In this document: one piece after another, positions 1 through 8,898 of the stretch
Layout: every line of letters begins with the position of its first letter
How positions within the stretch are numbered: the first letter of the stretch is position 1
Assembly (NCBI GenBank): GCA_000961645.1
Contig: LADM01000004.1
Span: forward strand, 1-44,014
Direction: 5' to 3'
Length of the DNA: 44,014 nt
From: Gammaproteobacteria bacterium BRH_c0
GTDB lineage: Bacteria > Pseudomonadota > Gammaproteobacteria > Pseudomonadales > Porticoccaceae
Translations under genes and position numbers: made by a program
The notes under the pieces: generated by a model
Databases searched by the model: none
Seen by the model: the letters and a program-made list of their open reading frames with translations, nothing else
What the model was told of the DNA's origin: nothing

Positions 1-127
1 GGAAGCCGTTTCACAGTTGCCCGTGGCACGACTTAAAAACTCGGCTCAGATGCTTATTCTCTAAAAATTCACATTCATAGGTCACTTGCATCTGATGATT
101 TATCGTCTCCGATTCATCTCAGCAAGC

Positions 128-163
128 GCCCACACGCATTGCCTGATCAACTTGTTAAAGAAC
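128..163 (-). promoter_or_regulatory. rRNA operon leader with boxA and boxC antitermination motifs
   Basis: On the minus strand, 163-151 reads GTTCTTTAACAAG, a boxA-type antitermination motif. 135-128 reads GTGTGGGC, the boxC-like motif that follows boxA in gammaproteobacterial rrn leaders. The leader continues leftward to base 1 and the 16S gene itself lies outside the window. The family role is to load Nus factors so that RNA polymerase resists Rho on untranslated rRNA. The identification rests on these motifs plus the two strong promoters just upstream; no mature 16S sequence is visible. Confidence 0.85.
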
Positions 164-189
164 GTTCGCTCTCTCAGAGCGGGCTGCGT

Positions 190-217
190 ATTCTATAGAA
201 CGCCGCCTTTTTGTCAA
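190..217 (-). promoter_or_regulatory. rRNA operon promoter P2 (sigma-70)
   Basis: On the minus strand a perfect TTGACA (-35) at 217-212 is followed after 16 bp by TAGAAT (-10) at 195-190. A GC-rich discriminator (ACGCAGCCC) follows, as expected for stringently controlled rRNA promoters. Transcription should start near 183 and run left through the boxA leader. Confidence 0.85.
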
Positions 218-296
218 CCCCAAAAGTGCACTTAATTTCCGCTGCCCTTCCCGAATCCCCCGCTGACTTTCAACCTTGCCGTCAGCAGAGGCGCGC

Positions 297-324
297 ATTC
301 TAGCGACTCTCAACACCCTGTCAA
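297..324 (-). promoter_or_regulatory. rRNA operon promoter P1 (sigma-70) with AT-rich upstream region
   Basis: On the minus strand TTGACA at 324-319, a 16-bp spacer and TAGAAT at 302-297 are followed by GCGCGCC, a GC-rich discriminator. The AT-rich stretch at 325-362 lies where an UP element would contact the alpha C-terminal domains. The architecture matches P2 exactly (same hexamers, same spacer), giving a tandem rrn promoter pair 107 bp apart. Confidence 0.82.
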
Positions 325-485
325 TCACCTTTTTCAAATATTCTGCAAATGACTAGTTTTTAAGGGTTTTATTATCGCTCACCAACTGCTGCGCAGAGTC
401 AGCCTCCGGCAATCAGTCTGCAAATGGCAACTATACAAACTGCCTCATCAGCAATTTAAAAAAACGAATAGACCTATAGAGGAGA

Positions 486-513
486 AATCATTGATGGACC
501 TCGATCAATGATT
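486..513. repeat. 10-bp perfect inverted repeat over the yjdF-like stop codon
   Basis: AATCATTGAT (486-495) and ATCAATGATT (504-513) form a perfect 10-bp stem with an 8-nt loop and contain the stop codon of the upstream leftward gene. No U-run follows directly on the minus strand, so it is a 3'-end stem-loop rather than a classical terminator. The rest of 363-485 shows nothing gene-like; it separates the mpl operon from the rRNA promoters. Confidence 0.6.
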
Positions 514-1134
514 AGCTGAATGGCCTGAAAAAATGGCCCTTATTTGTCGATTATGGCATTTCGCCAACAACAGCTGAGCCACCATGGCGCCAATCAACGC
601 CAGCGTCATATCCCACTGGGCATCCCATATATCGCCCTGGGTACCGAGAAACTCCTGCGAGCTGTCTCCACCCCATACGGCAGATTGCCATTCGATAATT
701 TCATAGAGGGCACTGAAAGCCAGACAGAAACAACATACCAGGAAAAAGAGCCAGGAGACGGTGCGGATTACCTGCAAGCGAATCAATATTTCTCGGGCAA
801 TGATGGCCGGTACAAACCCCTGCGCCAGATGGGCGAAACGATCGTAGTGATTTCGATCCAGATCAAGTGCCGCCGCAAACCAGTCGCCCAAGGGCACTCT
901 GGCATAGGTGTAATGAGCACCCACCAGCAAAATCAGCGCATGTACAAATATCAGGTAATAGCAGAGCCGTGTCAGCGGGAAAGATCGCCGTGTGATCAGC
1001 AAAATTGCCAGGCCTATCCACACAGGCAGGGATTCCATCCACCAGATGAGTCTCTCGTGGGGATCAATACAGGACCAAGCGGCAACCGCGAGCAGCACCA
1101 GCAACAGACCAAGCAACTCGCGGCGGCTTGCCAT
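505..1134 (-). CDS. YjdF-like inner membrane protein (DUF2238)
   Basis: This is a 209-residue, strongly hydrophobic protein with about six predicted membrane spans. It carries the DUF2238 signature: a RNHYDRFAH segment near residue 93 (polar and charged residues in an otherwise hydrophobic protein), a YEIIEW segment near 144, and a GTQGDIWDAQWDM stretch near 165. E. coli YjdF is the reference member and its function is unknown. The start ATG shares one base with the ubiX stop (TAATG), so it is very likely translated from the mpl-ubiX message. The charged H/D/E residues resemble a membrane-embedded polar site, but no reaction can be assigned. Confidence 0.82.
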   Translation of the reverse strand: MASRRELLGLLLVLLAVAAWSCIDPHERLIWWMESLPVWIGLAILLITRRSFPLTRLCYYLIFVHALILLVGAHYTYARVPLGDWFAAALDLDRNHYDRFAHLAQGFVPAIIAREILIRLQVIRTVSWLFFLVCCFCLAFSALYEIIEWQSAVWGGDSSQEFLGTQGDIWDAQWDMTLALIGAMVAQLLLAKCHNRQIRAIFSGHSANH

Positions 1135-1745
1135 TATTCACCCCAGCGGGGCAGGAGTGTCTGCTCAATGCCCAGCTGGTCGAGGATGCGAGCCACGATA
1201 AAATCCACCAGATCAAATACGGTTTGCGGCGACTGATAAAAGCCGGGGCTGGCGGGGAGGATGGTGACGCCGAGGCGCGCCAGCTTAAGTTGGTTTTCAA
1301 GGTGGATGGCCGAAACCGGTGTCTCCCGGGGAACGACAATTAACTGGCGCCGCTCCTTGATGGCCACATCGGCAGCACGCTCGATCAGATTATTGCTGGC
1401 ACCATTGGCGATAGCCGCGATACAGCCGCCGCTGGCGGGGCAGATCACCATGGATGAGGGTGAAGCACTGCCCGAGGCCACCGGAGAGAACCAGTCATCG
1501 CGGGTAAAGAGCTGGATCTGGCCCGGATCGGCATCAAAGTTGGCAATAAGAAACTGCTCAAGGCGGTCATCCGCAGGCAATTCCAGCTCCGTTTCAGTCT
1601 CCACCACAATGCGTGCCGCACTGGACACCAGGAAGTAAACACGCACTCCTGCCTGCACCAGACAATCCAGCAGTCGCAGCCCGTAGGCCGCGCCCGAGGC
1701 CCCGGTCATTGCCAGTGTCACCGTGCGATGAAAGTCATCAGCCAT
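1134..1745 (-). CDS. ubiX: Flavin prenyltransferase UbiX
   Basis: This 203-residue protein makes prenylated FMN from FMN and dimethylallyl phosphate, the cofactor of the decarboxylase UbiD in ubiquinone synthesis. Family marks are the N-terminal GASGA flavin-binding loop, the [14 protein letters not shown] segment and the [12 protein letters not shown] segment, and a C-terminal [10 protein letters not shown] motif. I chose the ATG at 1745 over an in-frame upstream start at 1799 because GAGGAG lies just upstream and the MTGASGA motif then falls near the N terminus as usual. It overlaps the end of mpl by 8 nt, so it is probably translationally coupled. No ubiD is visible in the window. Confidence 0.93.
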   Translation of the reverse strand: MADDFHRTVTLAMTGASGAAYGLRLLDCLVQAGVRVYFLVSSAARIVVETETELELPADDRLEQFLIANFDADPGQIQLFTRDDWFSPVASGSASPSSMVICPASGGCIAAIANGASNNLIERAADVAIKERRQLIVVPRETPVSAIHLENQLKLARLGVTILPASPGFYQSPQTVFDLVDFIVARILDQLGIEQTLLPRWGE

Positions 1746-3105
1746 CGGCTTCTCCTCTGAGTGCAGCCAGCAACCTGTTATGAAACCCCATAAACCCACC
1801 GTTACTCATCACTACAACATGCCCCCCCCCTTGCGCTGCCGCGAGGGTCTCGCTGACAAGTACATCTATATCAGCGACTACACTGGCAGGAACCGGGCTC
1901 TGCTCGCAAATTTCACCCAGCGACCAGCCGAGATTGTCCGGCTGGAACCACAGCACCTGATCGGCAGCCTGTGTTGCCGCCGCCAGTTGCGACTTGTGTG
2001 CGCCCAGCTTCATGGTGTTGGAGCGTGGCTCAATTACCGCAACGATTCTCTCGGCTCCAACACGTTTGCGCAAACCATCCAGGGTAGTGGCTATCGCTGT
2101 TGGATGGTGGGCAAAATCATCATAGACGTGAATGCCGTTGAACACACCCAGATTCTCCATGCGGCGCTTGACCCCCGTAAAGCGACACAAGGCTTCACAG
2201 GCTGTGGCGGGCCTGACCCCCACATGCCGGGCAGCAGCAATCGCAGCCAGCGCATTGTTGACATTATGGATACCGGTTTGCCCCCAGTGAATACGCCCTG
2301 CTTCTTCACCCTGGAAAAACACACTGAAGTCGCCGCCATCCTCACGACTGAGCTGCACCTGCCAATCACCCTCTTCTATACCGAGCTGAATTGTGGGCGT
2401 CCAGCAGCCGCGACTGATCACCGCCTGCAGACTGTCATCATTGCCTGGATAGATGATGCGTCCTTCAGCGGGAACAGTTCTCACCAGGTGGTGAAACTGG
2501 GTCTGAATGGCACCCAGATCGGCAAAGATATCAGCGTGATCGAACTCCAGGTTATTGAGTATCAGCGTGCGCGGGTGGTAGTGCAGAAACTTGGAGCGCT
2601 TGTCGAAAAACGCCGTGTCGTATTCATCTGCCTCCACCACAAAAAACGGCGTATCACCGGGACGTGCCGATACACCAAAATTGGCGGGCACTCCGCCGAT
2701 CAAAAATCCTGGCGCCATACCGGCATACTCAAGAATCCAGGCCAGCATACTGGCTGTGGACGTCTTGCCATGGGTGCCCGCCACGGCCAGCACCCATTTG
2801 TCCTGCAGGAAATGCTCGCCGAGCCACTGCGGCCCGGAGGTATAGGCCAATCCCTTGTTGAGCATGTGCTCGACACAGGGATTGCCCCGTGACAATGCAT
2901 TGCCCACCACCACAAGATCGGGTGCGGGGTCCAGCTGGGATGGCTCATAACCTTCAATCAGGTCTATACCCGCCTGTTCAAGCTGGGTGCTCATGGGTGG
3001 GTAGATATTGGCATCGGAACCGGTAACACGGTGACCCTCTGCTTTGGCAATCTGGGCCAGACTGCCCATAAAGGTGCCGCAAATACCGAGAATATGGATA
3101 TGCAT
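1738..3105 (-). CDS. mpl: UDP-N-acetylmuramate:L-alanyl-gamma-D-glutamyl-meso-diaminopimelate ligase
   Basis: Mpl is a cytoplasmic Mur-ligase-family enzyme that attaches the recycled murein tripeptide to UDP-MurNAc, bypassing MurC, MurD and MurE. The 455-residue protein opens with a Rossmann-type [14 protein letters not shown] segment, has the ATP loop [11 protein letters not shown] near residue 110, the LEFDHADIF segment near 190, and a C-terminal domain with [10 protein letters not shown]. Length and motif order are normal for Mpl. It is the first gene of a leftward run mpl-ubiX-yjdF-like with overlapping ends. It diverges from the phosphofructokinase gene; the 143-bp gap should hold both promoters, though I cannot place them with confidence. 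Confidence 0.95.
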   Translation of the reverse strand: MHIHILGICGTFMGSLAQIAKAEGHRVTGSDANIYPPMSTQLEQAGIDLIEGYEPSQLDPAPDLVVVGNALSRGNPCVEHMLNKGLAYTSGPQWLGEHFLQDKWVLAVAGTHGKTSTASMLAWILEYAGMAPGFLIGGVPANFGVSARPGDTPFFVVEADEYDTAFFDKRSKFLHYHPRTLILNNLEFDHADIFADLGAIQTQFHHLVRTVPAEGRIIYPGNDDSLQAVISRGCWTPTIQLGIEEGDWQVQLSREDGGDFSVFFQGEEAGRIHWGQTGIHNVNNALAAIAAARHVGVRPATACEALCRFTGVKRRMENLGVFNGIHVYDDFAHHPTAIATTLDGLRKRVGAERIVAVIEPRSNTMKLGAHKSQLAAATQAADQVLWFQPDNLGWSLGEICEQSPVPASVVADIDVLVSETLAAAQGGGHVVVMSNGGFMGFHNRLLAALRGEADG

Positions 3106-3248
3106 GATGACTCGTCGCGATTAAAAGCCGCGATTATGGCACCGCCCCACGCCCCGCACCAGACAAGCCTGAACACCGCTCATTCTGTGCATTGCGATGG
3201 CAATTCAAGTATCATTCGCGGCCTTTCCAGCACAGCCCCGAGGATGCA

Positions 3249-4511
3249 ATGCCGAAGAAAAACGCCTTTTACGCCCAATCCGGTGGCGTTACTGCCGTGA
3301 TCAATGCCAGCGCCTGTGGAGTTATCGAAACTGCGCGCCTTCACAAAGACAGGATCGGCAAGGTGTACGCGGGCAGAAACGGCATTATCGGCGCCCTGCG
3401 CGAAGAGTTGATCGACACCGGCAAGGAAAGCGCCAAGGCGATTGCCGGCCTCAAAACCACACCCTCCGGCGCCTTCGGCTCGTGCCGCTACAAACTCAAG
3501 AGCCTGGAAGAAAATCGCGCCGAGTACGAACGGCTTATCGAAGTCTTCAAGGCCCACAATATCGGTTACTTCTTCTACAACGGTGGCGGCGACTCAGCCG
3601 ATACCTGCCTGAAAATATCGCAGCTGTCGGAAAAAATGGGCTACCCGATCCAGGCCATCCATATTCCCAAAACGGTCGACAACGACCTGCCCTTTACGGA
3701 CAACTGCCCCGGCTTTGGCTCGGTCGCCAAGTATGTGGCGGTTTCCACCAAAGAAGCGAGCATGGATGTGGCCTCCATGTGCGAGACTTCAACCAAGGTG
3801 TTTATCCTTGAGGTGATGGGCCGCCATGCGGGCTGGATTGCTGCGGCGGGCGGGCTGGCTGCCGAACAGCAAGGTGATGCACCGCATATCATCCTGTTCC
3901 CGGAAATTGCCTTTTCCGAAGATAAATTCCTCAAAAAAGTCAAAGCCTCCGTCAAGCAAAACGGCTATTGCGTGATCGTGGCCTCGGAAGGTGCCCAGTA
4001 CAAGGATGGCACACTGGTAGCCGCTTCGGCGCACACCGACGCCTTCGGCCACAAACAACTGGGAGGTGTAGCGCCCACGCTGGCATCGCTGATCAAGGAC
4101 AAGCTTGGTTATAAATACCACTGGGCACTGGCGGATTACCTGCAGCGCTCGGCACGCCATATTGCTTCCGCCACGGATGTAGAACAGGCCTACGCAGTCG
4201 GCAAGGCTGCCGTGGAATATGCCCTCGCAGGCAAGAATGCAGTGATGGTGACCATCGAGCGCGGCACCGGCAAACGCTACAACTGGTCACTCGGCGAAGC
4301 GCCCTTGAGTAAAATCGCCAATGTCGAAAAGATGATGCCGCGGGACTTTATTACCGCCGACGGCTTTGGCATTACTGAAAAGGCGCAGCAATATCTGGCA
4401 CCGCTGATCCAGGGAGAATCCTATCCGGAATACAGGAATGGCGTGCCGGTTTATACCAGGCTGAAGCTGGTACCGGTAGAGAAGAAGCTGGAAAAGAGTT
4501 TTAAAGTCTGA
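3249..4511 (+). CDS. pfp: 6-phosphofructokinase, probably pyrophosphate-dependent
   Basis: This 420-residue phosphofructokinase-family enzyme interconverts fructose 6-phosphate and fructose 1,6-bisphosphate. Two active-site positions point to PPi rather than ATP as phosphoryl donor. Residues 112-116 read GGGDS (an acidic residue where ATP enzymes have a second Gly), and 140-146 read PKTVDND, with Lys141 where ATP enzymes have Gly. Other family marks are MGRHAGWIAA and the late RSARHIASATD segment. The start at 3249 has GAGGA just upstream; an in-frame start at 3192 has none. If PPi-dependent, the step is reversible and can serve both glycolysis and gluconeogenesis. The stop codon lies inside a 7-bp repeat array (4506-4622). 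Confidence 0.88.
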   Translation: MPKKNAFYAQSGGVTAVINASACGVIETARLHKDRIGKVYAGRNGIIGALREELIDTGKESAKAIAGLKTTPSGAFGSCRYKLKSLEENRAEYERLIEVFKAHNIGYFFYNGGGDSADTCLKISQLSEKMGYPIQAIHIPKTVDNDLPFTDNCPGFGSVAKYVAVSTKEASMDVASMCETSTKVFILEVMGRHAGWIAAAGGLAAEQQGDAPHIILFPEIAFSEDKFLKKVKASVKQNGYCVIVASEGAQYKDGTLVAASAHTDAFGHKQLGGVAPTLASLIKDKLGYKYHWALADYLQRSARHIASATDVEQAYAVGKAAVEYALAGKNAVMVTIERGTGKRYNWSLGEAPLSKIANVEKMMPRDFITADGFGITEKAQQYLAPLIQGESYPEYRNGVPVYTRLKLVPVEKKLEKSFKV

Positions 4512-4622
4512 CGTCTGACGCAAAAGCAGGTGCTCGTCTGACTGGATGCGTTAGCCTGGCCATCACATGCTTATAATCGCTCGGGCATATTGGCGTCAGA
4601 CTTCCGGCGTCAGACGTCAGAC
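4506..4622. repeat. Inverted heptamer array between pfp and dtd
   Basis: GTCTGACGTCTGACGC (4506-4521) is repeated as its exact reverse complement at 4607-4622, with 85 bp between. Each 16-bp arm is two 7-bp units of GTCTGAC plus GC. A further single copy of the inverted unit, GCGTCAGAC, lies at 4593-4601. The left arm includes the pfp stop codon and the right arm ends just before the dtd stop. It lies between convergent genes. Its 7-bp period is shared with three other intergenic repeats in this window. Confidence 0.85.
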
Positions 4623-4627
4623 TGCTC

Positions 4628-5065
4628 TCAAACTTCCAGCAAAAAAGTCACTGGCCCGTCATTGCAAAGCGACACTTTCATATCAGCGCCAAAGCGGCCG
4701 GTTTGTACAATGGCCACGCCCTTGCTGATACATTCGACGAAATAATCATAGAGTGCTTGCGCCTGCTGCGGCTCGGCCGCCGGGCTGAAACTGGGTCTCA
4801 AACCCTTGCGGGTATCCGCCGCGAGGGTGAACTGGGACACCACCAGGATACCGCCACCCGTATCCGCCAGGCTGCGGTTCATGCGCCCCTCGTCATCCGG
4901 AAATATACGGTAGTTGGCCACCCTGCTGGCCAGCTTTTCGCATTCATTGCGGCTATCACCGCGCTGAACACCCAGAAGCAGCAACACCCCCTGACCGATA
5001 GTGCCGACAATCTCGTCCTCCACCAGCACGGACGCTGCGCTCACCCGCTGCACCAGCCCCCGCAT
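4628..5065 (-). CDS. dtd: D-aminoacyl-tRNA deacylase
   Basis: This 145-residue enzyme hydrolyses D-amino acids (and glycine) mischarged onto tRNA, acting as a proofreader in the cytoplasm. The whole length matches the family: an N-terminal MRGLVQRVSAASV strand, the SQFTLAADTRKG motif near residue 77 and the NDGPVTF Gly-Pro motif near the C terminus. The Gly-Pro motif forms the chirality-selective pocket across the dimer. Its ATG overlaps the pip stop by one base (TGATG), so it is the second gene of a leftward pair pip-dtd. It converges on pfp across the heptamer array. Confidence 0.95.
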   Translation of the reverse strand: MRGLVQRVSAASVLVEDEIVGTIGQGVLLLLGVQRGDSRNECEKLASRVANYRIFPDDEGRMNRSLADTGGGILVVSQFTLAADTRKGLRPSFSPAAEPQQAQALYDYFVECISKGVAIVQTGRFGADMKVSLCNDGPVTFLLEV

Positions 5066-6021
5066 CAGCGAACTCTCAGCCTGCTGGCCATCGTATCGGT
5101 GGCACGCACCAGGGCATCGACAATCCCCGGCTCCGAGGAGGAGTGGCCCGCATCGCGGATAATATCCAGCTCAGCCCCGGGCCATACCTGAGCGAGGGCA
5201 TAGGCCTGGTCGACGGGGCAGACCATGTCATAGCGCCCGTGAACCACAATGCCGGGAATGTCCGCCAGCCGCAGGGCTTCCTCAATGATCTGGTTGGGGC
5301 GAATAAACGCCTGATTGACAAAAAAATGCGCTTCGATACGCGCCAGCGCCAGGGCAAAACGGGGATTGGCAAAATGGTTCGCCACTGCTGATTGCGGCTG
5401 CAGTGTGGCGCACCGCCCCTCCCAGATTGACCAGGCCTTGGCAGCCGCCATGCGCTCAATCTCGTTATCACTGACCAGCTGGCGATGGTAGGCCTGCAGC
5501 ATGTCACCGCGCTCGTCTGCACTGATGGGAGCAAGAAAATCCTGCCAGTAATCAGGAAAGACCTGGCTGGCGCCCCACTGGTAGAACCAGCGTATATCCT
5601 GATCGCGACACAGGAAAATACCGCGCAGCACCAGCCCCAACACCTGCTGCGGGTATGCCTGCGCATAGAGCAGGGCCAGGGTAGAACCCCAGGAGCCGCC
5701 GAACACCAGCCAGCGATCAATCCCCAGGTGCTGACGAATGATTTCCATGTCGGCCAGCAAACCCTGGGTATGATTGTTCTCCAGACTGGCATGAGGGCTG
5801 GAACGACCGCTGCCGCGCTGGTCAAACAGGATGATCCGGTAACGCTCTGGATCAAAAAAACTGCGATCCGCCTCCCGGCAGCCACCACCGGGACCGCCGT
5901 GGACAAATATCACGGGGATACCCTCCGCTGTGCCGCACTCCTCCACATAGAGCTGGTGGGGCGGATCAACGGCCAGGGTGTGGGTAGCATGGGGACGTAT
6001 AAGGGGATAGAGGGTACGCAT
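5065..6021 (-). CDS. pip: Proline iminopeptidase (alpha/beta hydrolase)
   Basis: This 318-residue enzyme releases N-terminal proline from peptides in the cytoplasm. It has the HGGPGGG oxyanion-hole segment, the RGSGRS segment, the nucleophile elbow GGSWGS, an Asp in YDMVCPVDQ and a His in AGHSSSE, all in the order and spacing of the S33 family. The ATG at 6021 is used rather than an in-frame TTG one codon upstream. It is followed by dtd with a one-base overlap, an arrangement that suggests one message, although no functional link between the two is established. It diverges from tag. Confidence 0.93.
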   Translation of the reverse strand: MRTLYPLIRPHATHTLAVDPPHQLYVEECGTAEGIPVIFVHGGPGGGCREADRSFFDPERYRIILFDQRGSGRSSPHASLENNHTQGLLADMEIIRQHLGIDRWLVFGGSWGSTLALLYAQAYPQQVLGLVLRGIFLCRDQDIRWFYQWGASQVFPDYWQDFLAPISADERGDMLQAYHRQLVSDNEIERMAAAKAWSIWEGRCATLQPQSAVANHFANPRFALALARIEAHFFVNQAFIRPNQIIEEALRLADIPGIVVHGRYDMVCPVDQAYALAQVWPGAELDIIRDAGHSSSEPGIVDALVRATDTMASRLRVR

Positions 6022-6177
6022 CAAAAACCTCAGAATGGATACCGGCAGAACGACGCCGGAATGTCTGCCAGTACTGGCAACACTTGCTGGTCTGGCATTA
6101 AATGATGGTTGCTATAGTACACCAGGCCACACAATGGCACGGCAGGAAAACAGTCACGACCACACAGGAGATCCATG

Positions 6178-6750
6178 ATGGATGCCAACCTATTGCGCTG
6201 CCCCTGGAGCGACACTGATGCACTGTACCGCCACTACCACGACACTGAATGGGGAGTGCCCTGCTACGACGACCACAAGCTGTTTGAATTCCTGGTGCTG
6301 GAGAGCGCACAGGCGGGGCTGTCGTGGATTACGGTATTGCGCAAGCGGGACAATTACCGCAAGGCTTTTTCGGATTTTGACGCGCAAAAAGTCGCCCGCT
6401 ACAACAACCGCAGCGTGGAGCGCCTGATGAAGAATGCAGGTATTGTGCGCAATCGCCAAAAAATAGAGGCGGCTATCAGCAATGCCCGCCTCTTCCTTGA
6501 GATTCAGGGCGAGCATGGCAGTTTTGCCAATTACTTCTGGCAATTTTCCGACGGCAAGCCCGTGGTGAACCATTTCCACACCATGCAAGAGGTTCCCGCC
6601 ACCACTGCGCTGTCAGACACCATCAGCAAGGATATGAAGAAGCGCGGCTTTCGGTTTTTTGGTTCAACCATTTGCTACGCCCACATGCAGGCCGTGGGGA
6701 TGGTGAACGACCACCTGGTGAGCTGCTTCAGGCACAGGGATCTGTTGTAA
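6178..6750 (+). CDS. tag: DNA-3-methyladenine glycosylase I
   Basis: This 190-residue base-excision repair enzyme removes 3-methyladenine from alkylated DNA. Family marks are the N-terminal RCPWSD (zinc-binding Cys8), HYHDTEWGVP (zinc His), the FLVLESAQAGLSW helix and the C-terminal NDHLVSCFRH (zinc His and Cys), so all four zinc ligands are present. Two ATGs lie side by side at 6175 and 6178. AGGAG at 6166-6170 gives a better 7-nt spacing to the second, so I use that. The gene ends at a bidirectional terminator shared with typA. Confidence 0.94.
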   Translation: MDANLLRCPWSDTDALYRHYHDTEWGVPCYDDHKLFEFLVLESAQAGLSWITVLRKRDNYRKAFSDFDAQKVARYNNRSVERLMKNAGIVRNRQKIEAAISNARLFLEIQGEHGSFANYFWQFSDGKPVVNHFHTMQEVPATTALSDTISKDMKKRGFRFFGSTICYAHMQAVGMVNDHLVSCFRHRDLL

Positions 6751-6761
6751 ACCGCGAGCAT

Positions 6762-6793
6762 AAAAAAACCCGGCAAAATCGCCGGGTTTTTTT
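6762..6793. terminator. Bidirectional Rho-independent terminator (tag / typA)
   Basis: CCCGGC (6769-6774) and GCCGGG (6781-6786) form the stem with a 6-nt loop. They are flanked by seven A on the left and seven T on the right, so it can terminate both tag (rightward) and typA (leftward). Confidence 0.92.
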
Positions 6794-6833
6794 ATGAGTG
6801 TTGCGCTTTCAGCATCGCAGGTTGTTACACAAC

Positions 6834-8648
6834 CTAGGACTTCTGACTGCGCTTGCGCTCGTTCTCGGTGAGAAGCTTCTTGCGGATACGAATATGCTTG
6901 GGGGTCACCTCAACCAGCTCGTCGCTTTCGATAAACTCCAGCGCCTGCTCAAGGGTATGGCGTATCGGCGGTGACAGCACGAGGTTTTCGTCGGTGCCGG
7001 CAGCGCGAATATTGGTGAGCTGCTTGGCCTTGGTGGGGTTCACCGGCAGGTCATTATTGCGCGAGTGAATGCCAATCACCTGGCCTTCGTAGACATTGTC
7101 ACCATGACTGGCAAACAAACGGCCACGATCCTGCAGATTGAACAGGGCGTAAGCCAGGGTTTTGCCCTTGATCATCGACACCAGCACACCGTTCTGCCGC
7201 TTGGCCATGGGCCCCTGCTTGACCGGGCCGTAGTGGTCAAAAATGCTGGTCATCACACCACTGCCCGCTGTCAGGGTCAGGAACTGGGAGCGGAAACCGA
7301 TCAGACCGCGGGAGGGAATCAGGTAATCAAGACGCACGCGCCCCTTGCCGTCCGGTTCCATGTTGGTGAGATCGCCGCGCCGCAGGCCCATCTCTTCCAT
7401 GATGGCACCCTGGTGCTGTTCTTCGACGTCGATTACCACCTGCTCGAAGGGTTCATGCATCTCGCCGTCCACTTCCTTCTGGATCACTTCCGGGCGCGAT
7501 ACGCCCAGCTCGAAACCTTCGCGGCGCATATTCTCGATCAGTACCGACAGGTGCAGCTCGCCCCGTCCGGATACGATGAATTTCTCGGGGCTTTCGCCCG
7601 GAGTCACCCGCAGGGCCACGTTGTGGATCAGCTCCTGCTCAAGGCGATCCTTGATATTCCGCGAGGTGACATACTTGCCATCCTGCCCGGCAAAAGGCGA
7701 ATCGTTGACCTGGAACGTCATGCTCACGGTGGGTTCGTCCACCGTCAGGGGAGGCAGGGCCTCGACCTTTTCGGGGTTGCACAGGGTGTCGGAAATATTG
7801 AGCCCGGCAATGCCGGTGATACAGACGATATCGCCCGCCTCGGCGCGCGCCACTTCAACACGCTCCAGACCGTGATAACCCATTACCTGCAGGATACGTG
7901 CGCGGCGGGTCTGGCCATCGGCACCCACCACCACCACATTGTCATTGCTCTTGAGCGCGCCGCGGGCAATGCGGCCAATACCGATAACACCCACATAGCT
8001 GTTGTAATCCAGGGCGCTGATCTGCATCTGGAACGGGCCATCGGTGTTGACCGGCGGCGGTGACACCTTGTTGATCACCATTTCGAACAGGGGCGTCATA
8101 TCCTCCTGCATGGTGTCCACTTCATATCCGGCCACACCGTTCAGAGCCGACGCGTAGATAATCGGGAAATCAAGCTGCTCTTCGCTGGCACCCAGACTGT
8201 CAAAAAGGTCAAACACCTGATCGATCACCCAGTGGGGGCGCGCGCTCGGGCGGTCGACCTTGTTGATCACCACGATAGGCTTGAGACCGCGCTCAAAGGC
8301 CTTCGCCGTGACAAAACGGGTCTGGGGCATTGGCCCATCCACGGCATCGACCAGCAGCAGCACCGAATCCACCATGGACAGCACCCGCTCCACTTCGCCG
8401 CCAAAGTCGGCGTGCCCGGGGGTATCCACAATATTGATGCGATAGCCGTTCCACTCAATGGCCGTATTTTTGGCCAGAATGGTAATGCCGCGCTCACGCT
8501 CCTGGTCATTGGAGTCCATGATGCGCTCCGCCCCCTGATCCTTGCGGCTCAGAGTGCCTGACTGCTGGAGAAGTTTGTCCACGAGAGTGGTTTTGCCATG
8601 GTCTACGTGGGCAATAATGGCAATATTGCGGAGGTTAGTGATACTCAT
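6834..8648 (-). CDS. typA: Ribosome-associated GTPase TypA/BipA
   Basis: This 604-residue translational GTPase binds the ribosome and is needed for 50S assembly and growth in cold or stress. The G1 loop [10 protein letters not shown] lies near residue 12, switch II contains [12 protein letters not shown], and NKVDRPSAR is the G4 motif. EF-G-like domains III and V and the BipA-specific C-terminal domain follow, at the normal length. The ATG at 8648 is set by the conserved [17 protein letters not shown] opening; an in-frame start 47 codons upstream is not family-like. No Shine-Dalgarno is visible before this ATG (the preceding bases are a run of C), which is unusual for this window. Confidence 0.95.
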   Translation of the reverse strand: MSITNLRNIAIIAHVDHGKTTLVDKLLQQSGTLSRKDQGAERIMDSNDQERERGITILAKNTAIEWNGYRINIVDTPGHADFGGEVERVLSMVDSVLLLVDAVDGPMPQTRFVTAKAFERGLKPIVVINKVDRPSARPHWVIDQVFDLFDSLGASEEQLDFPIIYASALNGVAGYEVDTMQEDMTPLFEMVINKVSPPPVNTDGPFQMQISALDYNSYVGVIGIGRIARGALKSNDNVVVVGADGQTRRARILQVMGYHGLERVEVARAEAGDIVCITGIAGLNISDTLCNPEKVEALPPLTVDEPTVSMTFQVNDSPFAGQDGKYVTSRNIKDRLEQELIHNVALRVTPGESPEKFIVSGRGELHLSVLIENMRREGFELGVSRPEVIQKEVDGEMHEPFEQVVIDVEEQHQGAIMEEMGLRRGDLTNMEPDGKGRVRLDYLIPSRGLIGFRSQFLTLTAGSGVMTSIFDHYGPVKQGPMAKRQNGVLVSMIKGKTLAYALFNLQDRGRLFASHGDNVYEGQVIGIHSRNNDLPVNPTKAKQLTNIRAAGTDENLVLSPPIRHTLEQALEFIESDELVEVTPKHIRIRKKLLTENERKRSQKS

Positions 8649-8678
8649 TGGGGGGCTACATAGTGAAAAGAGGGGCGG

Positions 8679-8707
8679 ATTATAGAGATAGCAGGCAGTG
8701 AAGTCAC
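8679..8707 (-). promoter_or_regulatory. Probable typA promoter
   Basis: On the minus strand a perfect TATAAT lies at 8684-8679. The best -35 is TGTGAC 18 bp upstream, near 8708-8703, which is only a moderate match. A start near 8672 would give a leader of about 24 nt without a clear ribosome binding site. The remaining 190 bp to thiI contain a CACTGA/TCAGTG inverted repeat (about 8783-8804) and no gene. Confidence 0.5.
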
Positions 8708-8898
8708 ATCTATATTGCGTGACCTCACCGCACAAGCCAATTACCATCTGCCGATTGCCCGCTGTGGGCTTCGGGCCGACACTGATCAACAGGTGTCAGT
8801 GATCTCTTGCGGCAGCACCAATGGTTAACACCCCCATTACATGGATTTGGTATAGCAGGCGTTTGCTGCACTGGGGCAGGCTGCCAAAACAACCGAAA

